Part shown: one piece after another, positions 22,346 through 33,100 of the stretch
Numbering within the stretch: position 1 is the stretch's first letter
How the letters are laid out: each line of letters opens with the position of its first letter
Source of the DNA: Salarias fasciatus
Taxonomy: Eukaryota > Chordata > Actinopteri > Blenniiformes > Blenniidae
Assembly: GCF_902148845.1 (NCBI RefSeq)
Contig: NC_043760.1
Span: 8,923,822-8,987,821 of the forward strand
Direction of reading: 5' to 3'
Length of the DNA: 64,000 nt
Made by a program: the position numbers and the translations under genes
The notes under the pieces: generated by a model
The model's input: the letters and a program-made list of their open reading frames with translations, nothing else
What the model was told of the DNA's origin: nothing
Databases searched by the model: none

Positions 22346-24189
22346 GCTGCCAGGTTCGAGGTCCTCACTCATGTTTGGCCATGTTCTTCATCCAAAACCT
22401 TCACGTTTGGAACATTTCTTCTCTCCTTCACGTGTTCTCTCCAGGTCCTGGAGGAACGTCTGAACCCGGAGACCCCGGCGGGGCGACGCGTCCGCTACGG
22501 CTGCCTACATAAACACTAACATGTCCAGCAGAAACACTAAAAGGCGTAGAATCGTCGACGTTCCACTGAAAACACGCAAAAAAGAGTCTCCGGTGGACGC
22601 AGGTCCGTAAACTGTCTGTGACTGAAACGAGTGCGCGCTGGTCTTCCGGTAGTCACGTGACTTCCGGAAGCCAGTCGTCTGGGGTCATGTGAAATCAGAA
22701 TCAGAAAAAATAAAACTTTATTTATGCCCGAGGGACAATTAGATAAGCAGGGAATGACAAATTAAAAGTGGAAATGGAAATTTTAAAAAATGTGGTTGGC
22801 CGAAAGTAACTGATTATAAACTGTAGTCCTGCTGCCAGTAACAGTATGACTGTCTGTTGTGTAGACAGCAAAGATAGAACTGTCCATAAAAAGCAGCAAG
22901 TGTATGAACAGCAAAACATGAAGAATGGTAATATTGCATTGCGAAAGTAAAAGTAAAGTGTCAAACAATGATATTGGGAAATTGCACACTATAAAATCAC
23001 AAGTGACACAGCGTTACATAAAGCTTATTGTTACTGTAAACCCCTCACAGTGGTCACTCTCCAGGTCATACTGGAAGGATAAGATGAACCTTCAACCAGA
23101 TGGTAGATACATGGGAAACTGTGTGTGTTGAGTCACTGATATGATGGGACAGTCTGCATTCCTGCTCCTACACAGTGTTCAGACAGCGAGCAGGAAGTCC
23201 AATAATCTTAAAACACGAACTCACAGTGTGGCGTAGGCAGTTCCGGTCCTGTAGGGTGACGGACTGATACCAGCAGCACATAGAGTCCAGAATTCTTTAT
23301 TATTTAAAAGAATATTAGCTTCTAATTGTGATGTAAACCATGACAGCTACTCAGTGCAGAGTAAATAGGACGGTATTTATTTTATCAACTTTTACTTTTA
23401 ATGAGAAATGAAACAATACTGAAAATTGACGTGCAGTTTTATTTCAATTGGGATCTTCTGCCTCACTAACTTGTTCTTTAAAGCAAATGTGACTTTTCTT
23501 GGCACGGAAAAGTATCTGTAATCTCTCAGTTCCTGGGCTAGCTATTTTGAATAGGGATCTTCTGCAGTCACTCTCGCTTTGCATCAGACATGGGTCTCAG
23601 TCAGAGCTGGCCCAACCCAATGTTGCACCAAAGGGAAGATTTTATACCGCACCCTCCTCCTGCAACAATTTCCAACTTCTTCAATTTTTGAAAACTGTAA
23701 TGACTATATACTAAAGCTATCTAAAACATCTATTTACAACCATATGCAAAACTATGTACAAAATAATGCATTTATTTAAGCAAGTGGGTTGAATTTCTTT
23801 AAGTCTTTAGTGCTTGTTCAATATGTAATTTAATTTTGGAAACATGGAGCAGAAACAGTGCAAGCTATCATCCTTTCTAGAGAACATGAGCCAGCTATTG
23901 TAATTTTAGTTGGGCATTGTTTTACAATTGAATCAGCGTGAGCTTTTTGATTTTAAATTTTAAAATTTGTTTTTTTTAAACATTACATTTCACAGTAAAA
24001 CTAACTGTGGTCTGAAATTCCATGCTTAAGTGACTTTATTTTTTTTCCTATTTTATTTATAGCTTTTTCAGTTTTAGATACACACAAAACAACACACACA
24101 CACAGAACACACATGAGATGCCAGTTCAACAAAACAAAAACGAAAAAAGCAATAGTAATAATAATAATAATTATAGCAAGTAAATAAAT
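22346..24189. other. ifnar1 upstream region with degenerate repeats
   Basis: The first few hundred bases are GC-rich and presumably contain the ifnar1 promoter. From about 22700 a 'TTTATTTATGCCCGAGGGAC' word resembles a fish repeat also seen near 60590. Nothing else is recognised. Confidence 0.4.
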
Positions 24190-24199
24190 TATATATCTA

Positions 24200-24244
<45 letters not shown>

Positions 24245-24323
24245 ACATACATACACACATACACGTGCATATATATACACATACATACATGCATACACAC
24301 ACATGCATATATATATATGTATA

Positions 24324-24375
<52 letters not shown>
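24190..24375. repeat. AT/ACAT microsatellite
   Basis: Alternating (AT)n, (ACAT)n and (GT)n runs. Their translations as tyrosine/isoleucine-rich frames are meaningless. The repeat lies just beyond the 3' end of the following minus-strand LINE. Confidence 0.9.
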
Positions 24376-24376
<1 letters not shown>

Positions 24377-24479
24377 TAGATATCCACACATGTGGAAAAT
24401 TAAAAAATAGATACCAAAGCCAGTCAGTTCAAGCCATATTCAGAGAGAGCAGAAGTCTACACCAGGAGACCAGGAGACC

Positions 24480-27290
24480 CCTGTGACTATAGGAGCAAGA
24501 TCGGCGTGGGAGGATCGAAATCATAGAATCAAAACAAGATAATCAATTTCAATCAATGTGCAATGAAAGGACCCCAGATCTTATAAAACACAGGTTGGGC
24601 TCCAGCCACACAGTAGCGTACTTCCTCAAGATAGATGCAGGAAACCATATCATTTAGCCACGTTTTGAAACAAGGGGGTGAGGGCGACTTCTACTCTCGC
24701 AATATGACACATTTTGCAATAACCAGACCAAATGCAAGGGCCTTTTGTAATGCTCTTGGAAAAGACAGGGTATGCTTAGAATGACCGAGAATCACCAGTA
24801 AACCATCAGGGAGCAGTTTTCTGTCGAATACATTACTGTAGAAATTGAAAACACTATCCCAAAAACTCCTAAGCGCAGGGCAGGCCCAGAAAAGATGACC
24901 AAGCGTTCCATTGCCAGACTTGCACCTATCACAGGTCGGCGATACGGTGGGAAATATGCTATTTAGCTTAGTCTTAGAGAAGTGGAGACGATGAATAACT
25001 TTAAATTGAATAAGTTGAAGTCTAGCGTTAACTGAGCAATCTTTCACTGCCTAAAGCGCCAGTCCACAGATCATCCGAAATATCCTCGCCGATATCATTA
25101 ATCCATGCCTCTTTAATATGTGACGATGGGACACCAGGACGAAAGAGATCAACAAAATGAGAGATTATATGTTTTGAAGTCGGAGATCCAATCAAAAGAG
25201 CATAAAAGTTATGTTGGCTGGGCTTAGACTTGAGTTGATGAAAAGATTGTTTAACGAAATCTCTTATTTGGAAATATCGAAATAGATGATTAGATGGGAG
25301 ATCAAACTTGGCCTGCAATTGTGAAAATGAAGCAAACTGATTATTAATATAGAGATCTGCCATAGTGGATAAGCCCCTGTCCGCCCAGCATGTGAACACT
25401 GCGTCCAGTAGGCCAGGCTTGAAATCTGGATTCCAGCATATTGGAGCATAGATGGAGGGACCCTTTAAAAGCAGCACACGCCTGATTTGCTTCAAGATTC
25501 TGTAGGAATTACGTAGAACAAAATTGTCTTCAAACGATCTGTTAAATAGATTCAGGTTGGAGAACAGGGTGGCTGACAAGGAGGCTCCAGTGAGAGACAG
25601 AGCGAAATGGGATTCAATCTCAGGCCACCGGGGGCATCGGAAGCTCCCCTGGCCGGACGACATCTGAGTATGATTCCAGAAGACCCAAGCTCTGGCATTA
25701 CAAGCCCAGTAATAATGCCGGAAATTCGGTAGGCCAAGACCGCCGTCAGACGTAGGTTTCTGTAGATGCAATTTAGAAATACGAGGAGGCTTATCGGACC
25801 AGATAAAGGGGAAGATAATGGAGTCTAAGAGCTTAAAAAAAAAGCAGCTGTAAGAAATACAGGAACATTTTGAAATATATGAAGAAACTTGGGGAGTACA
25901 AGCATCTTAATAACGTTAACACGACCGATTAGAGAAATGGGAAGAAGTTTCCACTTACTTATCATTGCTTTAATCTTATCAGTCATATCAATATAATTTA
26001 ATTTAAACAGGAGCTTAGGATTTTTAGGAATAGTAATCCCCAGATATTTAAAATGATCAGTGGTAATTCTGAACGGTAGTCGATCAAGAAAATCAGTGTC
26101 GAGGCCGTCAGAAAGAGGCATAAGTGTACTTTTGTCCCAATTAATAGTCAACCCAGAAATACAGACGAATTTTTCACTGAGATCCAAAAAAGATGGGAGG
26201 GACAACCGCACATCAGACAGAGTCAGAATCACATCGTCCGCGTACAAGCCAACAGTGCATTCAGTTCTGTCACACTTTATTCCAGCAATTGAGGGACTGG
26301 CCCTGATGAAAATAGCCAGAGGCTCAAGAGCCAAGGCGAAAAGTGTGGGAGAAAGGCAGCATCCCTGTCGGGTGCCGCGTTGCAACAGAAAAGGGACAGA
26401 GCAATCATGATTCGTCATTACCGAAGAGTTAGGGGAAGCATAGAGCATTTGTATCAGTGACATAAATTTAGGACCAAAGCCGAATTTGACGAGAGTAACA
26501 AACATATATCTCCACTCGATCTGGTCAAATGCCTGTTGTGCATCCAGAGAGATAACAGCAGAGTTAGGTGGGTTGGCCGTATACATAACATTTAGTAAAC
26601 GCCGGGTATTACAGAAAGAAAATCTATTAGGGATAAAACCTGTCTGATCGGGATGGATCAAAGAACCAATGTGCTTATTTAATCGATTTGCGAGAACCTT
26701 TGCAATAATCTTTTGATCAGTATTTAACAAGCTCAGGGGACGATATGATGAAACGTCAGTACTTTCGCGATCCTTCTTCAAAATAAGACAAATATGAGTG
26801 TCATAGAGAGTATTTGGAAAGACACCAGATTCCAGGTGATATCAGAATCCAAATCATGCATTTCTACTTCACTGAGAGATGGAATGTCCAAAGAATTAAG
26901 AAAGTCTTCAATAGCTGCTTCGGTGGCGGTACATTTGGAGGTGTACAACTGTTTATAAAATTCAAGAAATCTGTCATTTATTTGTTTAGGATCGGTTATT
27001 AACGTCCCAGTTGAGGTGGCGATTTTGCGGATAGCTCTGTCCGATTGAACGCCTTTCAGCTGCCTAACGAGTAACCTGTTCGGCTTGTCGCCCAGCTCAA
27101 AGTGTTTCTGCTTAAGCTTGTGAATACAATTCTCAACCTGCTCTCGAAAGATAGAATTGTACTCCAATTTAGTCGACAGTATCTCATTAAGAGTATCCCC
27201 AGAGTTGTAAGCGACTTTATATTGTATTTTTAGCAGAAACCTGGAACTAGAAAATGGCGGAGGGAGAATATTGGATTGAAACAGGATGAC
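24480..27290 (-). mobile_element. L1-clade LINE ORF2, long but broken
   Basis: The minus strand encodes most of a reverse transcriptase: an N-terminal segment (27230-26830, KLEYNSIFREQVENCIHKLK), then SSYRPLSLLNTDQKIIAKVL, AQQAFDQIEWRYMFV, RGTRQGCCLSPTLFALALEP, VGLYADDVILTLSD (catalytic YADD) and ISGLTINWDKS. The C-terminal region runs to about 24690 and includes a CDRCKSGNGTLGHLFWACP zinc-knuckle-like block (C-x2-C-x7-H-x4-C). The endonuclease and ORF1 are absent. At least three frame breaks separate the pieces. It fills much of the gap between the divergent ifnar1 and il10rb genes. Confidence 0.85.
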
Positions 27291-27299
27291 AGCATGAAA

Positions 27300-28150
27300 G
27301 CACTGATAAACTGCAGTTATTAGCAACTGAGTATATGTTGCTACATGAATCTACATTTGATTACTAAATGTTCACCACAACTTTGTTGTGCCGGTAAAAT
27401 AAGATTAAATGTTTTGTGTCTCTTTTATGATCATATTTCCTTTATTTTATTTTATTTGATTCTGATTTTTAAAAACATATTTATTTTGATTTAATCTTTT
27501 ATGTAATATGATGACTCGCTTATTCTGATGAGCTGGTTTCAGGGAATCTGGCATGTTCTCGTAACGATGGTTGGACACGATTAAGAAGGAGATAGGGAAA
27601 CAGCAGAAGTTCCCACTTAGAAAATGCAATAGACACAGATGAACAGTTACATGGAGAATTATAGAATTGTATATATAGAAACATACCATGTAGAAGCAGA
27701 CTTGTCCATGTAGACTTATCAGACCTATTTAAGGAGATACACAGAGACATATAGGAATAGTTACAGACCTACAGGCTGAATGACACATCTGAGTACAAAC
27801 AGATATATGCATAAGTAGATTCATAGAGATCTATCAGTAGACATATATAGGTAGGTTCATAGATCTATGTGAATAGACTCCATGAGTTGGAGCTTAAACT
27901 TTTACAGTTTAGAAACTGAGACATTTATGTTGACATTTCAGTATCTTGAATAAGATAACATATCGTGTCTCCTGCAAAACTTTAACAGGAATGGTTACAG
28001 TGAAGACACGTTGCAGAAACGGCACATAATAGCTTATTAAAAAAAAAAAAAAGAAAAAACATTTCTATCATAAAGAGAAAAAAACTTGAGACTTCCGCGT
28101 GAGCTTACTTCTGATTGGCTGCTGTCTCGTCGACTTTGACGGTTCCTGGT
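27300..28150. other. il10rb upstream region
   Basis: AT-rich with loosely repeated 'ATAGATCTA' and 'AGACATAT' words around 27700-27880. A CCAAT-type box (CTGATTGGCTGCTG) lies near 28111-28125. Confidence 0.45.
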
Positions 28151-28157
28151 AGTTTCT

Positions 28158-28167
28158 TTTCAGTTTC
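28158..28167 (-). promoter_or_regulatory. ISRE in the il10rb promoter
   Basis: The plus strand reads TTTCAGTTTC, the reverse complement of GAAACTGAAA, a perfect GAAANNGAAA interferon-stimulated response element. The wider stretch is AGTTTCTTTTCAGTTTCCCC. It lies about 90 bp upstream of the il10rb start codon and downstream of a CCAAT box, so it is placed for ISGF3/IRF control. This is a motif match only. Confidence 0.6.
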
Positions 28168-28256
28168 CCCGCCTTTACCGAGCAGGAAACAGGAACAAAC
28201 ACACACACACACACACACGTTCAACGAGGGATAATACACACCGAGCGACGGATAAA

Positions 28257-28313
28257 ATGCCTCCTTCTCTGACTGCTCTTATTCTGCTGTGTTCGGCGTT
28301 CAGCGGGTCCACA

Positions 28314-28350
<37 letters not shown>

Positions 28351-31027
28351 AGGGGGGGGGGGGGGGGTCGGGTGTGTGTGTGGAAATCTGTGCTGACAGG
28401 GTGAGAAATATAAACTTCAGAGTGAGAGAAACATTGTCCTGGACGTCACTTATTTATGACTTGTACGCACGAGTGTTCATTTGCTTTCGATTCTTAAAAT
28501 TCAATCCACGCTTTCTGTTCATCACTGCTTTTTTTTTTTTCCTCACACAATACTTTTGATCACACTAAATAGATATTAACTGTTTAACTCAGGGGTGTCA
28601 AACATAAGACCCGTGGGCCAAAGCCGGCCTCACATGGTGTGTAAACGGGTGAGTATGATTAACAATGTGAAGTGCTCAGGTGATTATTTTTAATTCATGA
28701 CCATTCATCAGCGACCCTCGGCTCACCGAACAACGTCCGCCTGAGTTCCTACAACATGAATCTGGTGCTGCGGTGGGATCGACCTGAAGGAGAAGCCAGT
28801 GACCTGCTCTACACCGCCGAGTACAAGTCAGTCATGTTCCCTCCCCCAGCCAATAGGCTCTGCTTGTTTTAAATGTCCAGTTTTCCAACAATCTCACCGA
28901 GGCGTCGGAGGTTCAACAGCGTTTCCGAAGAGTATTTCCCCAAATGAGATCTACTGACAACAGCTGTGAGCTCATGATGTGTCTTTATAACATGTATCGT
29001 AGTTTTACAGTTTGAATATGAGTTTCCACAGGAATTAAGATTTAGTCTGGTTTTTACTGAGACGGGGGCGTCTTTCGTTGTGTTCGGGCTGGAAACACTG
29101 AGTCAGATCTGACGACAGGGCTTTCCTGCACCGGTAATGATCAGCTCTTGACAACAATGTCAAATTAAAGATGATGTCTTGCGTGTTTTAATATCTGTTT
29201 GAGGATTAGCTCTGGACACTGACAATATTATTTACATGTGATGTAAAAAAAATAAAATATAAAAACATTTGATATCATGGTGACCAGTAGTGATACTGAC
29301 AAACACACCGTTTATTTAAAGAAACTGCAGGTGCGAAATGCTTTTCCCTCTATTTCCGATAGAGTTTTAAAGCTGCCTGAGTTATGTTGGTGGTGTTGAT
29401 TTAAGTAAACAGAAGGTAAGAATCCTGGAAACGTATTGATTTTAGTTTCCTTGTAGAATCGGAGTCTGAATGACCGCGGGGGCAGCAGAGGATTTGAATC
29501 AGTCGACAGCTGTTGGAGGAAATCACCTCTTTTTGCGTGTTTTTCTTCCACAGAAACCAAATCTCATCCTACAAAACGGGCTGCCTCAACATCTCCGCCC
29601 TGGAGTGCGACTTCACCCCTCTCCACCTCAGTGTGTATGGAAGGTATATGGGCAGAGTGCAGGCAGTCCGGGGCGCCGAGAGCTCCGCCTGGGTGGAAAG
29701 TTCCCCCCTCACCTTGGACAGAGACAGTGAGTGGAGAGGTGGCGATGCAGCGATAGAACAGATACTTTTTAAGCTGCGACTCGCCGAAGTCTCTTTGAAC
29801 CTGAAGTCATTTGAAAATCATAAAATTTGTGTTTCCCACTCGATTTTTTTCTCTTTACTCTCCAGCCGTCATCGGTCCGCCGAGCGTGTCTCTCGTCTCC
29901 AATGGAGCAACGGTGGAAGTCAGCATCAAAGACCCCATGTTCCAGATTTCTGATCTGAGGAACGTGTACGGCGAACCCGACTACAACGTCACGCACTGGA
30001 AGAGCTCCCGGAATGAAACGGTGTGAGACGTGGGGGGGGGGGGGGGGGGGTGTTGGGCCTTCAGGGCTGAAAATGAACACCGTCAAGCAGACTTTCTGCT
30101 GCTGTCAAAGGAGAACACGCACTTACCGAGCTTTCTGTTGCTGCTGCAGGCGAGGAAAAGCCAGATCACACAGCAGACCCGGCTGGTCCTGGACGACCTG
30201 GACGCCTGGAGCCGGTACTGCGTGCAAGTTCAGCTCAAGACCGGCATCGACTCCAGAACCAGCCTGCCGAGCAACGTCACCTGCCAGAGCACCGCCGGGG
30301 CAGGTGAGGAGGCGGGGTTCTACCCTGGACCCGCCGGTGGTCTTACTCGGGGGGGGTTGGTGTCTTTCCCTGTTGGAAGTGCCCGTCATGCCCTCCACAG
30401 AAAGACCAGATGACAAAGGGTGTCGCAGTTTCCACTGCTTTTAACTATAAATACTGACTCCGACCTCGTCTGTGAGGCGTTGATATATAATTACCAATGG
30501 AACGTTCTCGTTTTCACAAATACAAGGGAGCACTGGCAGCTGGTTGCTCTCTGCAGGGCACGGCGCTCCCTGGCTGGCGGCTGTGCTGGTGTTGGTCGGC
30601 GTTTCCTTGGCGGTGGCTCTGGTGGTGGTCGTGGTGAGGAAACGGAAAAGCATCTCCAGATTTCTCTTCCCGAAAGACACACTGCCTCAGTGCTTAAAGG
30701 AGGTAGGTGTGGGTGGATCTCTCTTGCAGGACACACACACACACACGCTCAGTCTTGTATTTCTATCCTTGTGGAGACCGTCCATTGACTCCCATTCATG
30801 TCTAGCCCCTAACCCTGACCCTTACCCTAACCCTAACCCACACCACAACAAAGCCTAACCCTAAAGAAATGTTTTTGCACTTTTACTTTTTTCAGTAACA
30901 ACAACATGGTCAAGAAAACACTGTTTCTCCTACTTAGGACCGGAAAAAGGTCCCCACAAGGCACGTCGTTCCACGTTTTGCTATCCTTGTGGGGACATTT
31001 GGCCCCGACAAGGATAGAAATACAAGA

Positions 31028-31122
<95 letters not shown>

Positions 31123-31499
31123 GGATGTAGCGATTCAATGCAAGTCACGATAGTATGTCTTTTCTTAATGAATTTTTTGAGTAATTATGACCTTTTTTAG
31201 ACATTTTAGTTAAATCTAACTGTATTTTCTGGGGTTTGTTCAGTGTTCAGTAAGGCACAAACTTCTCAGCATCATTTTTTTTAACCGCGTCGCGATGCTC
31301 CATCCTTCGTGTGTGACACGCGGACGTCTCTCCCCAGTCTCTGCCGGCTCTTCCCGTCTCCACGCCGCATCCGGTGAAGGAGCTGCACCCCGGAGAGGAG
31401 CTCTGCGACCAGGTGCTCCTGGTGACGGGAGGCGGGGGCGTGGAGGAGGAGGAGACACAGCCGGACGCGGGGGACGCCTCGGCGCCTCTGCGTTCCTGA
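28257..31499 (+). CDS. il10rb: Interleukin-10 receptor beta homologue (CRFB4)
   Basis: Shared accessory chain of IL-10-family receptors at the plasma membrane (in mammals IL-10, IL-22, IL-26 and lambda interferon). Seven exons: 28257-28314, 28712-28826, 29554-29726, 29866-30020, 30150-30303, 30557-30702, 31338-31499, giving 320 residues with consistent phases. The signal peptide is MPPSLTALILLCSAFSGSTG. Two fibronectin-III domains follow. Close parallels to mammalian IL10RB are CLNISALECDF, VIGPPSV, WSRYCVQVQ and, after the transmembrane helix (about 224-245), FLFPKDTLPQCLKE. The tail is 75 residues, without tyrosine, and ends in an acidic, glycine-rich stretch. A GA repeat and G-run directly follow the exon 1 donor, a G-run follows the exon 4 donor, and the last intron holds a MITE and a long CA repeat. 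A possible ATTAAA poly(A) signal lies near 31928. Confidence 0.9.
28318..28367 (+). repeat. GA microsatellite plus G-run at the il10rb exon 1 donor
   Basis: The GTGAGA splice donor runs straight into (GA)n and then a long G tract. Length variation here could affect splicing of the signal-peptide exon. That is inference. Confidence 0.85.
28590..28680. mobile_element. hAT-type terminal fragment
   Basis: CAGGGGTGTCAAACATAAG followed by CCCGTGGGCCAAAGCCGGCC is the typical end of a very common non-autonomous hAT family in vertebrates. The opposite-end motif (GGCCGCGGGCCGCATGTTTA) occurs alone near 21865. Both look like fragments. Confidence 0.55.
30750..31030. mobile_element. MITE-like element in the il10rb last intron
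   Basis: The ends are inverted copies of CTTGTATTTCTATCCTTGTG. The middle contains several CCCTAA units. This is a common fish element. CA repeats flank it on both sides. Confidence 0.65.
31030..31119. repeat. (CA)n microsatellite
   Basis: About 45 CA units between il10rb exons 6 and 7. Cysteine/valine-rich frames on the other strand are artefacts of it. Confidence 0.95.
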
Positions 31500-33100
31500 T
31501 CCACGTCCGCCCGGATGCGAAGCGACTGGAACTGTGTGCGAAAGCGACGACGGAGCACGACTCCCCGAAAAGCTCAGCGTTCGGAGAGCTCCAAGACAAA
31601 ACCCACAGTTTGGTGTAAATCTGTCCGCCGAAACCGAGCTGGAGCTCAGATTTTATCATCTCGTTGGCGACTCAGCTCTGCTGAACTCCGAAAACAGGAA
31701 GAAATCAGGGGAAGTTGGCTTCGCGGTTCAGCAGATGCGTTCCTCAAAATAGCCTTGAAAAGAAATTCCATTTGAGCGACTGAAGGTTCCTGGCACGCCC
31801 GCTCTGGGTGGTCCACTTGACCGGTTCCCAAACATTCAGCAGCGGTCACGAAGCCCTCGTGATCTTTCATTTGTTTTGTTTCAGAATTTCATTCATTTCT
31901 GTTGCACAGCTGAGTTGAAGTGTTTACATTAAAAGTGTATCAATTATTTAAAATATATTTATTAAAAAAAAATAGTAAGGATTTTGGTCCTTCAAGAAAA
32001 AAGGGCGTCAAAATCCGTCATTCCAGCTGTGTGTCGGGGACATGAAGGATAATAGTTTAGAAAGACTTTCTATTACAAACTTTGAATGAAACTATACAAA
32101 CCAGTGGTCTTAAAAACCACACGGTTCGTTGCCATGAATTTTTTTTGTGTAAGTTTCGTAACTGTGTGTACAGTAATAATGATTATCCAGGTGTGTTCAG
32201 GTTGGTCAGAGTGGCGAAACGGACCGGCGCTCTCAGGTGGAAAGAGTCAGAAGCACATCTGTTTCTTAATCTGAAACCAAAGAAGCATTCACAGTTCCCC
32301 TCCAAGGTTTCTCTTAAAAAAAAATCAAACTGCTAAACAGGAAACAATTTTCTTTGAAAAATGCAACAGGAAATCCATCAACAAAGAATTCAGGATGTTT
32401 TGTCTCCATTTTGAAGGGTTTACATGTTTTCTGGCTTCAGATGAAGTTGATTCATGTTTTTGTGGTTGACTGAAGCTTCGATAAATTTTATGCTTTGTGT
32501 TTACTAACGCTGCTTTTATACTTGAACTGGTATTTTAAGTTAAGTTTTATTTTCTTGTTTGTGAATGATGAACATTTTCTGCGGTGCGATGAATGCGATG
32601 ACACAGCAGTGAGAGAATAAATGAAAAATCTCAACAAAAGTGCAAAAGGAAAAATTATTTCCACTGTGATGTATCTTCTGCAGCTGCAGGCGGTTTTAGA
32701 CTGAATGGATAGGAAAGATTTGACGAGTTGGTCGGAGAATTTGTATTTAAAACATTTAACAAATACACAAAAGTAAATTGAAGGTTTGTCAAACCTCAAC
32801 GATAATAGTTATCAATGAAAGTTACTGCTTGGTTTAGTTTAACTCAGCCATTTGTGTCCATTCCAGCCTGTAAATGTAAAAATCACAACGACAAACAACA
32901 ACAAATATTTGTGGTGGTGAAATGGAGAGCAAATGTGTGAAATCGTGAGCCGAGGACACAGGAAAAGGTGCATGTTTGAACTTCTTTTGATCATAAGACA
33001 TCCAGAAAAAAAGTTTATCCATTGAAAATGTTTCAGTGTTTTCATACTTTAGAAAAAAAAAAAAAAAGAATTGAGAGTAGTAAGTTTTGTTCCCGGAGTG
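31500..33100. other. Convergent 3' flanks of il10rb and the first IFNAR2-like gene
   Basis: The two genes face tail to tail. The sequence is AT-rich and presumably made of their 3' untranslated regions. A TTTATT word near 32546 could be the minus-strand AATAAA. Confidence 0.45.

Noticed and set aside
23280-23720. Partly repeated GGGATCTTCTGC words with a TATA-like box
   Set aside because: Suggestive of a solo terminal repeat at first sight, but no matching ends, target duplication or internal coding region is visible, so no element is called.
30833-31138. Cysteine/valine- or threonine/histidine-rich open frames (also near 24200, 41153, 52568 and 55439)
   Set aside because: They are translations of CA, GT or AT microsatellites.
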